Notes under the pieces: generated by a model
Database searches by the model: none
What the model saw: the letters and a program-made list of their open reading frames with translations, nothing else
Told to the model about the DNA's origin: nothing
From: Hominenteromicrobium mulieris
Lineage (GTDB): Bacteria; Bacillota; Clostridia; Oscillospirales; Acutalibacteraceae
DNA: 64,000 bases
Direction: 5' to 3'
NCBI GenBank assembly: GCA_021029595.1
Contig: JAJJOY010000003.1
Span: forward strand, 533,691-597,690
Part shown: positions 24,386-33,264 of the stretch, piece by piece
Numbering within the stretch: position 1 is the stretch's first letter
Layout: every line of letters starts with the position of its first letter
Position numbers and translations under genes: made by a program

Positions 24386-25483
24386 TTACGCTTCCTCTTC
24401 TTCGCCGAAGAAGCCGCTTTCCGGCTTAATGTCGATCTTCCAGCCGGTCAGCTTGGCCGCAAGGCGGGCGTTCTGGCCCTTGTTGCCGATGGCGAGGGAA
24501 AGCTGGCTGTCCGGCACGGTAACCTTGCAAACGTGGGAACCGTCCTCTGCCGTTTCAACGGAAAGCACGGTCGCCGGTGCAAGCGCTGCTGCAATGAACT
24601 TTGCCGGGTCTTCACTGTAGTCGACAATGTCCATCTTCTCGCCGCCAAGCTCGTTGACGATGTCGGAAACACGCGTGCCGCGTGTACCGATGCAGGCACC
24701 CACAGCGTCTACGTCCGGGTTATGGGACATAACGGCGATCTTCGTTCTGGAGCCGGCCTCGCGGGCAACGGCTTTGATTTCTACGGTGCCGTCGAAAATT
24801 TCCGGCACTTCCTTTTCAAACAGGCGGCGGATAAGATCCGGGTGCGTGCGGGAGATGATGGCCTTCGGGCCCTTTTCGGTCTCCTTAACGTCTACAACGT
24901 AGACCTGTACGTGGTCGCCTTCCTTGACGTTTTCGGTGCCGACCTGCTCTCCCTTCGGCAAAATGGCTTCTGCCTTGCCGATCTTCAGGGACAGCGCACC
25001 GGTCTTCGGGTCTACGCGCTCTACAAGGGCGCTGACAAGCTCTTGATGGCGACCCTTGAATTCCTGCATCATCTGGTCGCGCTCGCTGTCACGGATGCCC
25101 TGACGGATGATGTTTCTTGCGGTCTGCGCTGCCACACGGCCAAACTGTTTTGTATCGAGACGGTGGCGCACAAAACCGCCGATCTCCGCGCGCGGGTCGT
25201 ACTGCTTGACGATCTCAAGTGCAATCTCGCGGTTCGGGTTTTCCACTTCCTCTACAATCTCCTTGCGCAGGAACACGTCAAACTTGCCGCTTTCCGGATC
25301 CATGTCGATGACAACGTCTTCGTTGCCGTAGCTGTTCTTGCAGGCGGTGGCAATGGCCTTCTTGATCTTATCGATCATGAAATCGACCGGGATGCCTTTT
25401 TCCGCTTCGAGGAGCTTCAGAGCCTCAAACAGCTCCTTGCCATCATTGTTCACTTCTTTTTTCTGCGCTGCTTTTTTTGCCAT
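24386..25483 (-). CDS. nusA: Transcription termination/antitermination factor NusA
   Basis: NusA binds RNA polymerase and RNA hairpins, enhancing pausing and intrinsic termination. The 365-residue product has the N-terminal polymerase-binding domain (LFEALKLLEAEKGIPVDFMI), an S1 domain (about 135-200, LSLKIGKAEAILPKGEQV), and two KH domains (GSRTKIAVMSHNPDVDAVGA, GTRGTRVSDIVNELGGEKMD, SLAIGKNKGQ-like AIGNKGQNARLAAKLTGW). It lacks the acidic C-terminal repeats of E. coli NusA, as is normal in Firmicutes. It lies 69 bp downstream of rimP. Confidence 0.97.
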   Translation of the reverse strand: MAKKAAQKKEVNNDGKELFEALKLLEAEKGIPVDFMIDKIKKAIATACKNSYGNEDVVIDMDPESGKFDVFLRKEIVEEVENPNREIALEIVKQYDPRAEIGGFVRHRLDTKQFGRVAAQTARNIIRQGIRDSERDQMMQEFKGRHQELVSALVERVDPKTGALSLKIGKAEAILPKGEQVGTENVKEGDHVQVYVVDVKETEKGPKAIISRTHPDLIRRLFEKEVPEIFDGTVEIKAVAREAGSRTKIAVMSHNPDVDAVGACIGTRGTRVSDIVNELGGEKMDIVDYSEDPAKFIAAALAPATVLSVETAEDGSHVCKVTVPDSQLSLAIGNKGQNARLAAKLTGWKIDIKPESGFFGEEEEA

Positions 25484-25552
25484 TTTTCAAATTACCTGCC
25501 TTCCGGTATTATTCTTTCAAATTTTTGTATTATAAACGGGAGCCTTCCCGGA

Positions 25553-26035
25553 TCAGTCATAATCTTCGATGAGGTTGACGCTGGCACATTCTTTTCTGGT
25601 GAACGTGACCGTGGTGTCTTCCTCGGTGATGACCTCAAAATCGCCGTTTTCGGCAACGTCGATGAGGATGCCTTCGAGCTCGCGCACGCCGTTTTCAAGC
25701 GGGCGAATGAGCTTTACGCGCACCGGCGCTTCAAGGAAAGCCTCAAAGTGCTCCGGGCGGGTGAGCTTGCGGTTGATGCCGGGCGAGGAGACCTCCAAGG
25801 TATATTCCTGCGGAATGGGGTCTTCGCTGTCCAGTACCGGGTTGATGGCGTGGGTGAGGTCTACGCAGTCGTCGATGCCTACGCCGCCTTCCTTGTCAAT
25901 AAAAATGCGCAGATACCAATCCGCGCCCTCTTTCGTGAACGTAACGTCCCAGATTATGAGCCCAAGCTCCTTTGCGAGCGGCTCTGCCAGCGCGCGCACG
26001 ATCTCCGTGGTGCTGCCTTTCTTTTTCTCTGCCAT
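25553..26035 (-). CDS. rimP: Ribosome maturation factor RimP
   Basis: RimP is needed for 30S assembly. The start at 26035 (MAEKKKGSTTEIVRALAEPL) follows GAAAGGAAG, giving 160 residues; a longer frame from 26092 has no binding site. The N-terminal domain carries LGLIIWDVTFTKEGADWYLR and the central YTLEVSSPGINRKLTRPEHF is the RimP signature. The C-terminal Sm-like domain ends VTFTRKECASVNLIEDYD. It is the first gene of the operon that runs on through nusA and infB to ribF, with its own promoter about 120 bp upstream. Confidence 0.95.
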   Translation of the reverse strand: MAEKKKGSTTEIVRALAEPLAKELGLIIWDVTFTKEGADWYLRIFIDKEGGVGIDDCVDLTHAINPVLDSEDPIPQEYTLEVSSPGINRKLTRPEHFEAFLEAPVRVKLIRPLENGVRELEGILIDVAENGDFEVITEEDTTVTFTRKECASVNLIEDYD

Positions 26036-26156
26036 ACGCAGCTTCCTTTCTCCGCCCGCTTTTCGGCGGCTGTGTCTGTTTTGGATATACACCCTAATAC
26101 AAACAAAAGAGCGGGTCGCCCCACTCTTTCATCATCCTACTATCTTACCGTAAAGA

Positions 26157-26185
26157 TTATACCACAGCGCCGCCTTTTTTGCAAG
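26157..26185 (-). promoter_or_regulatory. SigA-type promoter of the rimP-nusA-infB operon
   Basis: TTGCAA (26180-26185), a 17-bp spacer and a perfect TATAAT (26157-26162) on the minus strand. No further promoter of comparable quality is evident until ribF at 15.95 kb, so it may drive ten genes. Confidence 0.8.
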
Positions 26186-26308
26186 GAGAAAAACAAAGTT
26201 TTCCGCACAAATACGGGTGTGTTTTTACGTTTTGGCGCGGCATTTTTCACAGGCTGTTTGCCCCTGCCGCGCAAAACAACGTCTGTGCGCTTTATTTCCC
26301 GAAAAACA

Positions 26309-26347
26309 CAAAAAACGGACGCGCCACTTTTATGCGGTCACGCCCGT
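26309..26347 (-). terminator. Intrinsic terminator of the Gld-like ABC operon
   Basis: CGCCCGT (26341-26347) pairs with ACGGACG (26315-26321), with one G-U pair. On the minus strand the stem runs into TTTTTT. It lies 14 nt after the stop of the DUF4340 gene. Confidence 0.8.
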
Positions 26348-26360
26348 CGTTTGTGTTGTT

Positions 26361-27887
26361 TTATTCCGCTGCGGATTCAAGCTCGGAGGTCGTGCTCTCT
26401 TCCTCATCGCCCTTTACGGGCTTATTCTGCGCGATAACTTCCTTTGCTTCCAGAATCTTCTGGATATCGCTCATGCGCACGGAGCCGGTCGGCTGATCGT
26501 TCAGCGTGGCAACGGCGCGGCGTTCGGATGCCGGGTCTGCGTAGAACTTAATCTCCTCGCTCTTTCTGCCGTCGAAGAAATCGTACTTGATTGTGAGGAT
26601 CGGGTCACCCTGCGGTTCCTGAATCTCCTCGTTCAAAACGGAAACGGCAAGCAGCATCTGGTAGAACGGCTGGTAGTAATCGTAGTTGATTTCCTTGCCG
26701 TCCTTCGAGACTTCCAGATCGTAGAATGTGTTCGTCTCGGTGGATTTCTCCTCGTTCTCGATGCGGGTCACGTCGTAGACATCCGTACCGGTGGACGAGG
26801 TGAGGGTCACGCGGGAAACGCTCTTGATGTACGGCAGGCGCACAAAGCCGTCGCGCAGGGAATACACTTCAATATTCACCCAAGAGGTCACGGCGCTGTC
26901 CGTGATGGTGTAGATCGTTGTGTCGTCGTCCACCATCATGCTGTACAGGTCGCCGGTCTTATCGCCGAGCTTAATGACATGGTGCTCATCGTTCATCGTG
27001 TAATCGCACACAGCGACCGGGTTATCCAGACCGTACTTTGCGATGTCTTCTTCCGTAGCGTGTACGGCGAGGACACCGGCAGCCGTCACGTTTTGCAGCT
27101 GCTTCACAAAGTCGTCGATCTTGCCGGAGTTCATGCCGGCGTAGATCGGCTCTGTGATGTCGTACGCGAGCACTTCGTCATCGGAAAGACCGAACTGAAT
27201 TTCTTCCGGATAGTTCTGACCGGAAAGGTGCAGGCTGTTGATTTCGCTTGTGCTGTCCGTCTCGGTGCCGTCCGTCGCAGTGATGGTCGGCGTCGGAATT
27301 GCGATGAGAGACTTATTGAGGAAGTCGTACTTAGACTGCTTCAAATACGTGGAAACGGGCACGATGTACACTTCGTCCTCATACAGCATGTAAGAGCCGG
27401 AGGATTCACCGGCTTTATTGCCGATGGTGAACGTCTGGGACGTGCCGTCCGTGTAGTTCATGGTGATCTTGTAGCCTTCGCCGCTGCCGAGGCCGTACTC
27501 GGAGAGGTCCTCTACCGCACCGACCTTCTTCGTCGGCGTGATGGAGTATAGGCGGTCTGCAAGGCTCTTTACATTCGAGTAGAGCACGTCAAGGTCGTCC
27601 CAGCCTTCAATGGTGAAGGTCTGCTCGGTGTCGCCGCTCGAGGTGGTCGTTTCCGTCGGGATGATCGTATAGCTGTCGTCCGCGGTGAGGTCTTCAATGC
27701 CGATGTTCTTCACGTCTTCGGCGGTCTTATCGATCAGTGCGGGCTCCGTGCTTTCGGAAACTGTGCTGGAACTGTTTGCGTCGTCTTCACTGTCCTTCGG
27801 AGACGTGAGGATCAGCGCTGCGGCAGCCGCGCCCAGCACGATGAGCACAACGAGCGTGATGATAATGTATTTTGTGGTTTTCTTCAT
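26361..27887 (-). CDS. DUF4340 domain-containing membrane-anchored protein
   Basis: The 508-residue product has one N-terminal membrane helix (KYIIITLVVLIVLGAAAAAL, about 6-25) and a Ser/Thr/Asp-rich linker. The long extracytoplasmic part has repeated units of the DUF4340 type (IEGWDDLDVLYSNVKSLADR, YGLGSGEGYKITMNYTDGT and a second copy with YGLDNPVAVCDYTMNDEH). A positively charged start and hydrophobic core make it a signal anchor. DUF4340 genes are commonly found next to GldG-like ABC genes. It is the last of four genes and probably acts as an extracytoplasmic accessory of that exporter. Its substrate is unknown. Confidence 0.85.
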   Translation of the reverse strand: MKKTTKYIIITLVVLIVLGAAAAALILTSPKDSEDDANSSSTVSESTEPALIDKTAEDVKNIGIEDLTADDSYTIIPTETTTSSGDTEQTFTIEGWDDLDVLYSNVKSLADRLYSITPTKKVGAVEDLSEYGLGSGEGYKITMNYTDGTSQTFTIGNKAGESSGSYMLYEDEVYIVPVSTYLKQSKYDFLNKSLIAIPTPTITATDGTETDSTSEINSLHLSGQNYPEEIQFGLSDDEVLAYDITEPIYAGMNSGKIDDFVKQLQNVTAAGVLAVHATEEDIAKYGLDNPVAVCDYTMNDEHHVIKLGDKTGDLYSMMVDDDTTIYTITDSAVTSWVNIEVYSLRDGFVRLPYIKSVSRVTLTSSTGTDVYDVTRIENEEKSTETNTFYDLEVSKDGKEINYDYYQPFYQMLLAVSVLNEEIQEPQGDPILTIKYDFFDGRKSEEIKFYADPASERRAVATLNDQPTGSVRMSDIQKILEAKEVIAQNKPVKGDEEESTTSELESAAE

Positions 27888-27911
27888 GGAAAGCAGGTTC
27901 CTTTCTTCGAC

Positions 27912-29429
27912 TTACAGATGTCTTCTTCTAAGGAAGATGACAAGGCCGATGATAAGGACGGCAACCGGCACCACAATGGTGAACAGGCCAAGACCGATGG
28001 TCTGGATGACCGCGGAGGAAGCGCTGATATCAAGTGTGTTCGTTTGGGTCTGGTTGACAACGAGGCCCACGCGGGTATCGGTCGTGCCGGTGAGGTTCTT
28101 AATGAAGTCCAGCGTATAGTCCTTATTGCCGAAGGTGGAGTTGCCGAGGAAGGTGCCGAGGTAGCCCATGGAGTTGCCGTCTACCACAACATTCGCGCAA
28201 ATCTTGCCTTGATTATCCATGTAGCGCTGTGCAAGACCGGTGATGGTGTAGGTATCGGTGTTCGGGTTTTCCTCAACCTCCTGTGTGGTCGTGAGGTAAG
28301 CGGTGTCGCTCGTCTCCAAAATGGAATACGTAGCGATGTCGTTGTTGGAGGTAAACAGGCGCTTTACCGGTGCTGCTGCGGCGGCGATAACGTTATCATA
28401 CGTGCCGCTGAGTACATCATCGGTGACGTTTGCAAAAAGATAAGCCGGGGAAGCGTCCTGCGTGGTGAGCACGTTGTTCATGTCGCTCTCGAACAGCACA
28501 CCGGTCTGTGGCTCAAGGCCCCACTCTGCAAGGAAGGACTTGAGGTTCGGCATGTCTGCCCAGCTCTGGGTCGGGTATGCCGTGACATACAACGTTCTGG
28601 AAGAAGCCATTTTCTCGTCACCAAGATAAGCTTCAAGCTTAGAAAGCTCTTCGGACGTATAGTCCGTGGTCGGCGTGCCGAGCACAACGATGGAAGCGTC
28701 TTCCGGAATTTCGTCCGTCAGCATGTTGAACTCTTTGACTTCAAAGTTGTTGTCGTTGAGCATGCCGGTAAACGTGGAAAGGTTATCGGAAACGGTGAGC
28801 ATTTCGTTGTGGCCCGTCGCGAATGCGACGACCGGAACGGTATCGAGATTGACGAGGTACAGGGCGTTTGCAAGTGCGCCGTCTACCTTGGAGTAGTAGT
28901 TATACTGGCCGGTGGAAGAATCCTGCTGGATGCTGAACAGGTCGGTAACGGCGAGCGTCTTGTGGCGCTTATCCGTCTTGACCATGACCTTACCGGTCGT
29001 AAGGGAGTCATCGGCATAATCGCTGATGAACTGCGGGTTCATGTCCGGGTCGATGTACTCGACTTTGATCTTGTCGTTCAGCTCATGCAGACGGTCTGCG
29101 AGGTTCGCGACCTGACTGTACTTTAAGCTGTAATTGGAATAGACCTCATCGCCGCGGATCGCGTCCTCGGAGCCGATGATGTAAATGGTCGTTTCGTTGA
29201 CGATCTCCTTTGCCACGTCCGTTGCTTCATCGCTCAGGGTATTGAGGCCCTCTTTCGTGAGGTCGAAGTTCATGGACGGAAAACGCGTGGTCAGCGCAGA
29301 GACCAGAACGTTGATGACGATAATCACGGCGATAAACACAACCGTGAACACAACGGCCAAAGAGCCGTGCTTGAATTTTTCTTTATGCACCGCGGTCTTT
29401 ACTGCGGAAAGGTTCGGTTTCTTACTCAT
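27912..29429 (-). CDS. GldG-like ABC transport auxiliary protein
   Basis: The 505-residue protein has an N-terminal membrane helix (about 26-46, VVFTVVFIAVIIVINVLVSA), a large extracytoplasmic domain, and a C-terminal helix (TIGLGLFTIVVPVAVLIIGL, about 478-497) ending in RRRHL. The start of the mature domain (RFPSMNFDLTKEGLNTLSDE) is typical of GldG/DUF4350 auxiliary proteins, which have a glutamine-amidotransferase-like fold without catalytic residues. Gliding GldG is the Bacteroidetes relative; in Clostridia the function is unknown. It lies 15 bp downstream of the permease gene. Confidence 0.85.
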   Translation of the reverse strand: MSKKPNLSAVKTAVHKEKFKHGSLAVVFTVVFIAVIIVINVLVSALTTRFPSMNFDLTKEGLNTLSDEATDVAKEIVNETTIYIIGSEDAIRGDEVYSNYSLKYSQVANLADRLHELNDKIKVEYIDPDMNPQFISDYADDSLTTGKVMVKTDKRHKTLAVTDLFSIQQDSSTGQYNYYSKVDGALANALYLVNLDTVPVVAFATGHNEMLTVSDNLSTFTGMLNDNNFEVKEFNMLTDEIPEDASIVVLGTPTTDYTSEELSKLEAYLGDEKMASSRTLYVTAYPTQSWADMPNLKSFLAEWGLEPQTGVLFESDMNNVLTTQDASPAYLFANVTDDVLSGTYDNVIAAAAAPVKRLFTSNNDIATYSILETSDTAYLTTTQEVEENPNTDTYTITGLAQRYMDNQGKICANVVVDGNSMGYLGTFLGNSTFGNKDYTLDFIKNLTGTTDTRVGLVVNQTQTNTLDISASSAVIQTIGLGLFTIVVPVAVLIIGLVIFLRRRHL

Positions 29430-29444
29430 CTCTATGCTCCTCCC

Positions 29445-30152
29445 TTAGTTCCAGCGGCGGCTTTCCACCCTGCGGGCGGTCAGGAACACAAACACAGCCG
29501 CCACGCTGATGAAGTACACGCAGCTTGAAACGCTGAATATGCCCTGCGTGAAGGTATCATATCGCGAGGTGAACGAGATCCATGTGAGGATGGTGCCGAT
29601 GAAGTTGCCGGAGAGCGCAGACGCAATCTGGTCGACGAACATCAGGAAAACGGCAATGACGAACGTGCCGATAGCCGCGATGACCTGGCTGATGGTGAGG
29701 CCGGAAATGAACACACCGATGGAGATCATAGCCGCGCCGTACAGCAGCGTGCCGATGTAGTTGCCAAAGAGAATGCCCCACGGGAACGCGGAGGAGAAAA
29801 AGCCCATCGTGATGGCCGGCAGCAGTGCCAGGGTGTTCGCGATGAAATACACGCCGAACGCCGCGAGGAACTTGCCCATAACGATGCCCGTCACGCTGAC
29901 CGGCGCCGTGATGAGCGCCTGGTCGGTCTTATTCTTGCGGTCATCGCTCATGCTGCGCATCGTGATGATCGGCATAATCATCATGCTGAACATAAACATG
30001 GTGCTGAACACCTGCGTGATGTACGAGCTGGAGCCGATGGCCATAACCTGATAATAGAAGAAGCCGTAAAGCGCAAGCAGCGCCGCCACGACGACATAGC
30101 CGACCGGGGAAGCGAAGTACGCTCTCATCTCTCTTTTGAATATTGCTCTCAT
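29445..30152 (-). CDS. ABC-2 type permease (GldF-like)
   Basis: The 235-residue integral membrane protein shows about six hydrophobic segments, beginning FASPVGYVVVAALLALYGFF and ending YFISVAAVFVFLTARR. The cytoplasmic loop MRSMSDDRKNKTDQALITAP is the conserved ABC-2 coupling region (SDERKRGT-like). Its ATG overlaps the ATPase stop by 4 bp (ATGA), so the two are translationally coupled. It should form the transmembrane pore of the exporter with the neighbouring ATPase and auxiliary proteins. Confidence 0.9.
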   Translation of the reverse strand: MRAIFKREMRAYFASPVGYVVVAALLALYGFFYYQVMAIGSSSYITQVFSTMFMFSMMIMPIITMRSMSDDRKNKTDQALITAPVSVTGIVMGKFLAAFGVYFIANTLALLPAITMGFFSSAFPWGILFGNYIGTLLYGAAMISIGVFISGLTISQVIAAIGTFVIAVFLMFVDQIASALSGNFIGTILTWISFTSRYDTFTQGIFSVSSCVYFISVAAVFVFLTARRVESRRWN

Positions 30153-31189
30153 TTCTCTGCATCCTCCTTCGTTTCAGCCTCTTCGGGCTCAGATGCTTCG
30201 GTGTTTTCGGGTTCTGTTTCCACTTCAACCGCAGGCTCTGCCGGAGCAGCGTGGGAAGCATCGCCGCTTGTAAGCTGCAGGAAGACTTCCTCCAGCGTGA
30301 GGTCTGTGTTTCTCAAAGCCAGCAGCGGCCAGCCCTTGCGGGTGAGCAGTGCAAACAGGTTGCGGCGCAGGTCGTAGTTCGGCTCGCCCTCGATGGAAAT
30401 CTCGAAGACGCCCTTTTCCTTCTCGCCGAGAGAGTAAACCTCCACAATGTGCTCCATGCCGCGGATGGCCTGCAGAATTTCGCTTTCCGGGCCGTCAATG
30501 CGCGCAATGATGCGGTGCTCTGCGGAAAGGTCGTGCGCCAACGTATCCGTTGCGCCGTCCGCCACAAGACAGCCGTTGTTCATGACAATCACGCGCTCGC
30601 ACACGGCCTGCACTTCGGGCAGGATGTGGGAGGACAGAATAATCGTGTGGTTTCTGCCGAGGCTCTTGATGAGGTTGCGGATCTCGATGATCTGCTTCGG
30701 GTCGAGGCCGACGGTGGGCTCGTCCAGAATGAGAACAGGCGGGTTGCCGAGCAGAGCCTGCGCAATGCCGACACGCTGCTTGTAGCCCTTAGACAGGTTG
30801 CCGATGAGACGAGTGTAGACGTTGTCAATCTTCGTCAGACGGCAGATCTCGCCGATATGCTGCTTGCGGTCGAGCTTGACGCCCTTCAGCTCATACATGA
30901 AGTTGAGGTACTCTTTGACCGTCATATCCATGTAAAGCGGCGGCAGCTCCGGCAGGTAGCCGATGAGCTTTTTCACTTCGTTCGGGTTTTCCAGGGTATT
31001 TTTACCCTGTACCGTGACCGAACCGCTCGTGGCGGAAAGGTACCCGGTGATGATATTCATGGTTGTGGATTTACCTGCACCGTTCGGCCCGAGGAAGCCG
31101 ACGATGGTGCCCTCTTCAACCGTGAAGCTGACATTGTTCAGCGCGGTATTTGTACCGTAGCGCTTCGTGAGGTTTTTGACCTCGATCAT
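30149..31189 (-). CDS. ABC transporter ATP-binding protein (GldA-like)
   Basis: The start at 31189 (MIEVKNLTKRYG) follows AAAGGATGG; the open frame extends 249 bases upstream but that part has no family similarity. The product has 346 residues: Walker A GPNGAGKS at 34-41, signature LSKGYKQRVGIAQAL, Walker B ILDEPTVGLDP, then a C-terminal domain with inhibitory-type ELS loops. The last 30 or so residues form an unusual acidic Glu/Thr/Pro tail (ETEPENTEASEPEEAE). It powers the four-gene exporter read from the promoter at 31410-31438. Confidence 0.93.
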   Translation of the reverse strand: MIEVKNLTKRYGTNTALNNVSFTVEEGTIVGFLGPNGAGKSTTMNIITGYLSATSGSVTVQGKNTLENPNEVKKLIGYLPELPPLYMDMTVKEYLNFMYELKGVKLDRKQHIGEICRLTKIDNVYTRLIGNLSKGYKQRVGIAQALLGNPPVLILDEPTVGLDPKQIIEIRNLIKSLGRNHTIILSSHILPEVQAVCERVIVMNNGCLVADGATDTLAHDLSAEHRIIARIDGPESEILQAIRGMEHIVEVYSLGEKEKGVFEISIEGEPNYDLRRNLFALLTRKGWPLLALRNTDLTLEEVFLQLTSGDASHAAPAEPAVEVETEPENTEASEPEEAETKEDAEK

Positions 31190-31409
31190 GTTTGATGACC
31201 ATCCTTTCTCTGCGGGACGGAAATATGTACCCGGGAAATTCCCGTGCAAAGTCCTCCCCAATGGCGCCCGCGCAGCTGCGCGTCGCTCGAAACGGTTTTG
31301 AACATGCGGTGAACCTTTTGTGGAAAAAGGGAGACCGCTTCCGGAACCGTTTAGATCCTCTGTTTTGGGTTTCCGCGCCCCTATGCAGGGCAGCGGAAGC
31401 GCACAAATT

Positions 31410-31438
31410 ATCATACCGCAGTTTTCGCCGTTTTGCAA
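31410..31438 (-). promoter_or_regulatory. SigA-type promoter of the Gld-like ABC operon
   Basis: TTGCAA (31433-31438), a 17-bp spacer and TATGAT (31410-31415) on the minus strand, leaving an untranslated leader of about 210 nt before the ATPase gene. The 465-bp gap 31190-31654 holds this promoter and leader and the rpe terminator. I see no other gene in it. Confidence 0.75.
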
Positions 31439-31459
31439 TAGCCATGCCGTATTTCGGGC

Positions 31460-31513
31460 AAAAAATTAAGTCAACACTGCATAAAGAACGTGCTTTGCGC
31501 AGTGTTGACTTAA
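31460..31513 (-). terminator. Terminator downstream of rpe (15-bp perfect inverted repeat)
   Basis: TTAAGTCAACACTGC (31466-31480) and GCAGTGTTGACTTAA (31499-31513) are perfect inverted repeats with an 18-nt loop that can form a small inner stem. On the minus strand the stem ends in TTAATTTTTT. It is about 140 nt past the rpe stop. Confidence 0.75.
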
Positions 31514-31654
31514 CAAAACAAACGATAACTTTAGTTATCCGCATTATAGCGGCTTTCTGTGACGGCTATGTGAAAAAACAATTCGCAAGTATGAACAAAA
31601 TGTGAACTCCTCACAAACCGTACACTGTCTGTACACACGCGGTATTTCAAAAAA

Positions 31655-32281
31655 TCATTCGCCGCGCAGCAATGCGATCTCGGCGGGGATGTTCTCCGCG
31701 CGGAACACGGCTGTGCCTGCCACGGCAACGTCTGCACCGTTTTCGCGGCAGATGGGCGCGGTTTCACGGTTCACGCCGCCGTCCACCTCTAAGATGAGCT
31801 CCGGGCGCTTTGCACGCAGCGCGCGCAGCTTCTCCATTTGATCAGCCATGAACTTCTGGCCGCCGAAGCCCGGCTCCACCGTCATGACGAGCACCATATA
31901 AAGGCGGTCGAGGTACGGGTACAGGCACTCAACGGGCGTGCCCGGCTTTAAAGACAACGCCGGCTTTACGCCGTACTTTTCAATTTCGGTAATGGTTTCA
32001 TCAATGTCGTCGTCGCACTCCACATGGAACGTGATGATCTCTGCGCCGGCCTCCGCAAACTGGCGGATATACTGCTTCGGGTGCGAGATCATGAGGTGCA
32101 CGTCAAACGTAAGGTCGCTTAACGGACGCAGTGCCTTGACGACATCCGGGCCAAAGCTGATGTTCGGCACGAAATGACCGTCCATAATATCGAGGTGCAG
32201 CCAATCGGCCGCGCTGACGGACTTTGCGCACTCGCCCATGCGGGTAAAGTCGCTTGCGAGCATAGAAGGTGCAATTTTCAT
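31655..32281 (-). CDS. rpe: Ribulose-phosphate 3-epimerase
   Basis: Rpe interconverts ribulose 5-phosphate and xylulose 5-phosphate in the pentose phosphate pathway. MKIAPSMLASDFTRMGE is taken as the start (32281, binding site GAAGTGG), giving 208 residues. The TIM-barrel signatures LHLDIMDGHFVPNISFGPDV, FDVHLMISHPKQYI and MTVEPGFGGQKFM are intact with the metal-binding His and Asp. The final VDGGVNRETAPICRENGAD is also typical. It lies 44 bp downstream of the small membrane protein gene and probably shares its promoter. In many Firmicutes rpe follows rsgA, which is not here. Confidence 0.96.
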   Translation of the reverse strand: MKIAPSMLASDFTRMGECAKSVSAADWLHLDIMDGHFVPNISFGPDVVKALRPLSDLTFDVHLMISHPKQYIRQFAEAGAEIITFHVECDDDIDETITEIEKYGVKPALSLKPGTPVECLYPYLDRLYMVLVMTVEPGFGGQKFMADQMEKLRALRAKRPELILEVDGGVNRETAPICRENGADVAVAGTAVFRAENIPAEIALLRGE

Positions 32282-32325
32282 TTTTACCACTTCTTTCTAC
32301 GAGAAGAAATTTACGGATTTTGCGG

Positions 32326-32637
32326 TTAAAAGTTATCTTTTTCGTCGTCCTTTTCCTGCATTTTATTCATGGCGGCTTCCGCTTTCCAGCCTCTGCGGTT
32401 CAGAATAAAGAACACGATTGCCAGCACAACGAGAACGATGAACGTGAGCACTTTTAATACGGCGCCCGGTGTGCCCTGAAACACTTTCCAATCCGGGAAA
32501 AGCGAATCCAAAAGCCACCACACGCCAAGCACAAGGAAAAATCCGCCTGCAACGTAGAATATCTTATTCTCTTTCGACAGACGGAAAATCAAGATCAGTC
32601 CTGCAATAAGCCACATGGCAGCATATACATAACCCAT
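32326..32637 (-). CDS. Small integral membrane protein of unknown function
   Basis: The 103-residue protein has three predicted membrane helices: about residues 2-18 (YVYAAMWLIAGLILIF), 26-44 (FYVAGGFFLVLGVWWLLDSL) and 60-80 (VLKVLTFIVLVVLAIVFFIL). A charged cytoplasmic tail follows (AAMNKMQEKDDEKDNF). No motif suggests a function. The promoter at 32694-32722 lies directly upstream, and rpe follows on the same strand. Confidence 0.75.
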   Translation of the reverse strand: MGYVYAAMWLIAGLILIFRLSKENKIFYVAGGFFLVLGVWWLLDSLFPDWKVFQGTPGAVLKVLTFIVLVVLAIVFFILNRRGWKAEAAMNKMQEKDDEKDNF

Positions 32638-32693
32638 GGTATCCTATCCTTTCTAAAGACATACGCCTTATCTTCTCTTTGTTGACCTGCTTT

Positions 32694-32722
32694 ATTATAG
32701 CGGATAGTGCTCCAAAATACAA
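32694..32722 (-). promoter_or_regulatory. SigA-type promoter of the membrane protein gene and rpe
   Basis: TTGTAT (32717-32722), a 17-bp spacer and a perfect TATAAT (32694-32699) on the minus strand, about 57 bp before the start codon. Confidence 0.75.
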
Positions 32723-32835
32723 GGAAATCCGCAGAAAATACACAAAATATCGGAATTCTCACATTTTATAACCGAAAATTTTTCCTTCTTCTCCTTTTGC
32801 GGAGTAATGAAGAATTTACGCTCCCCGCAAAACGC

Positions 32836-32864
32836 AAAAAGGCTGCCGGCAAAAGCCGACAGCC
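32836..32864 (-). terminator. Intrinsic terminator of the ribosomal protein superoperon
   Basis: GGCTGCCGGC (32841-32850) pairs with GCCGACAGCC (32855-32864), with one mismatch. On the minus strand it is followed by TTTTTG. It lies about 23 nt after the rplQ stop. Confidence 0.88.
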
Positions 32865-32886
32865 AATTTCACTGATTATATTGAGA

Positions 32887-33228
32887 TCAGATCAGCTCAA
32901 TGATCGCCATCTCAGCTGCGTCGCCGCGGCGCGGCCCGAGCTTCGTGATGCGGGTGTAGCCGCCGTTACGGTCAGCATACTTCGGAGCGATTTCCTTGAA
33001 CAGCTTGTTCGTGACGCTTTCCTTGGTGATGAAAGCCATGACGTTTCTTCTGTTTGCAAGGGTATCTTCCTTCGCGATTGTGATCATCTTTTCAGCAAGA
33101 GCGCGGACTTCCTGTGCTCTTGTTGCAGTTGTCTCGATCTTTCCGTTCTCGAAGAAGAACGTAACGAGGCCGCGCAGCATAGCCAGTCTATGTGCAGTGT
33201 CTCTTCCGAGTTTTCTTGTTCCCGGCAT
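32887..33228 (-). CDS. rplQ: 50S ribosomal protein L17
   Basis: L17 lies near the polypeptide exit of the 50S subunit. [20 protein letters not shown] is the universal N terminus, so the start is set at 33228 (AGGAG upstream), giving 113 residues. [20 protein letters not shown] and the C-terminal [20 protein letters not shown] are typical. It is the last gene of the superoperon, just after rpoA, and is followed by the operon terminator. Confidence 0.97.
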   Translation of the reverse strand: MPGTRKLGRDTAHRLAMLRGLVTFFFENGKIETTATRAQEVRALAEKMITIAKEDTLANRRNVMAFITKESVTNKLFKEIAPKYADRNGGYTRITKLGPRRGDAAEMAIIELI

Positions 33229-33264
33229 GATTGTCACTCCTATCGTTTGGTAATGGTAATTAAA

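Noticed and set aside
24533..26437. A 634-codon plus-strand frame opposite nusA and rimP
   Set aside because: It runs across two genes and an intergenic promoter without its own start signals, so it is a shadow frame.
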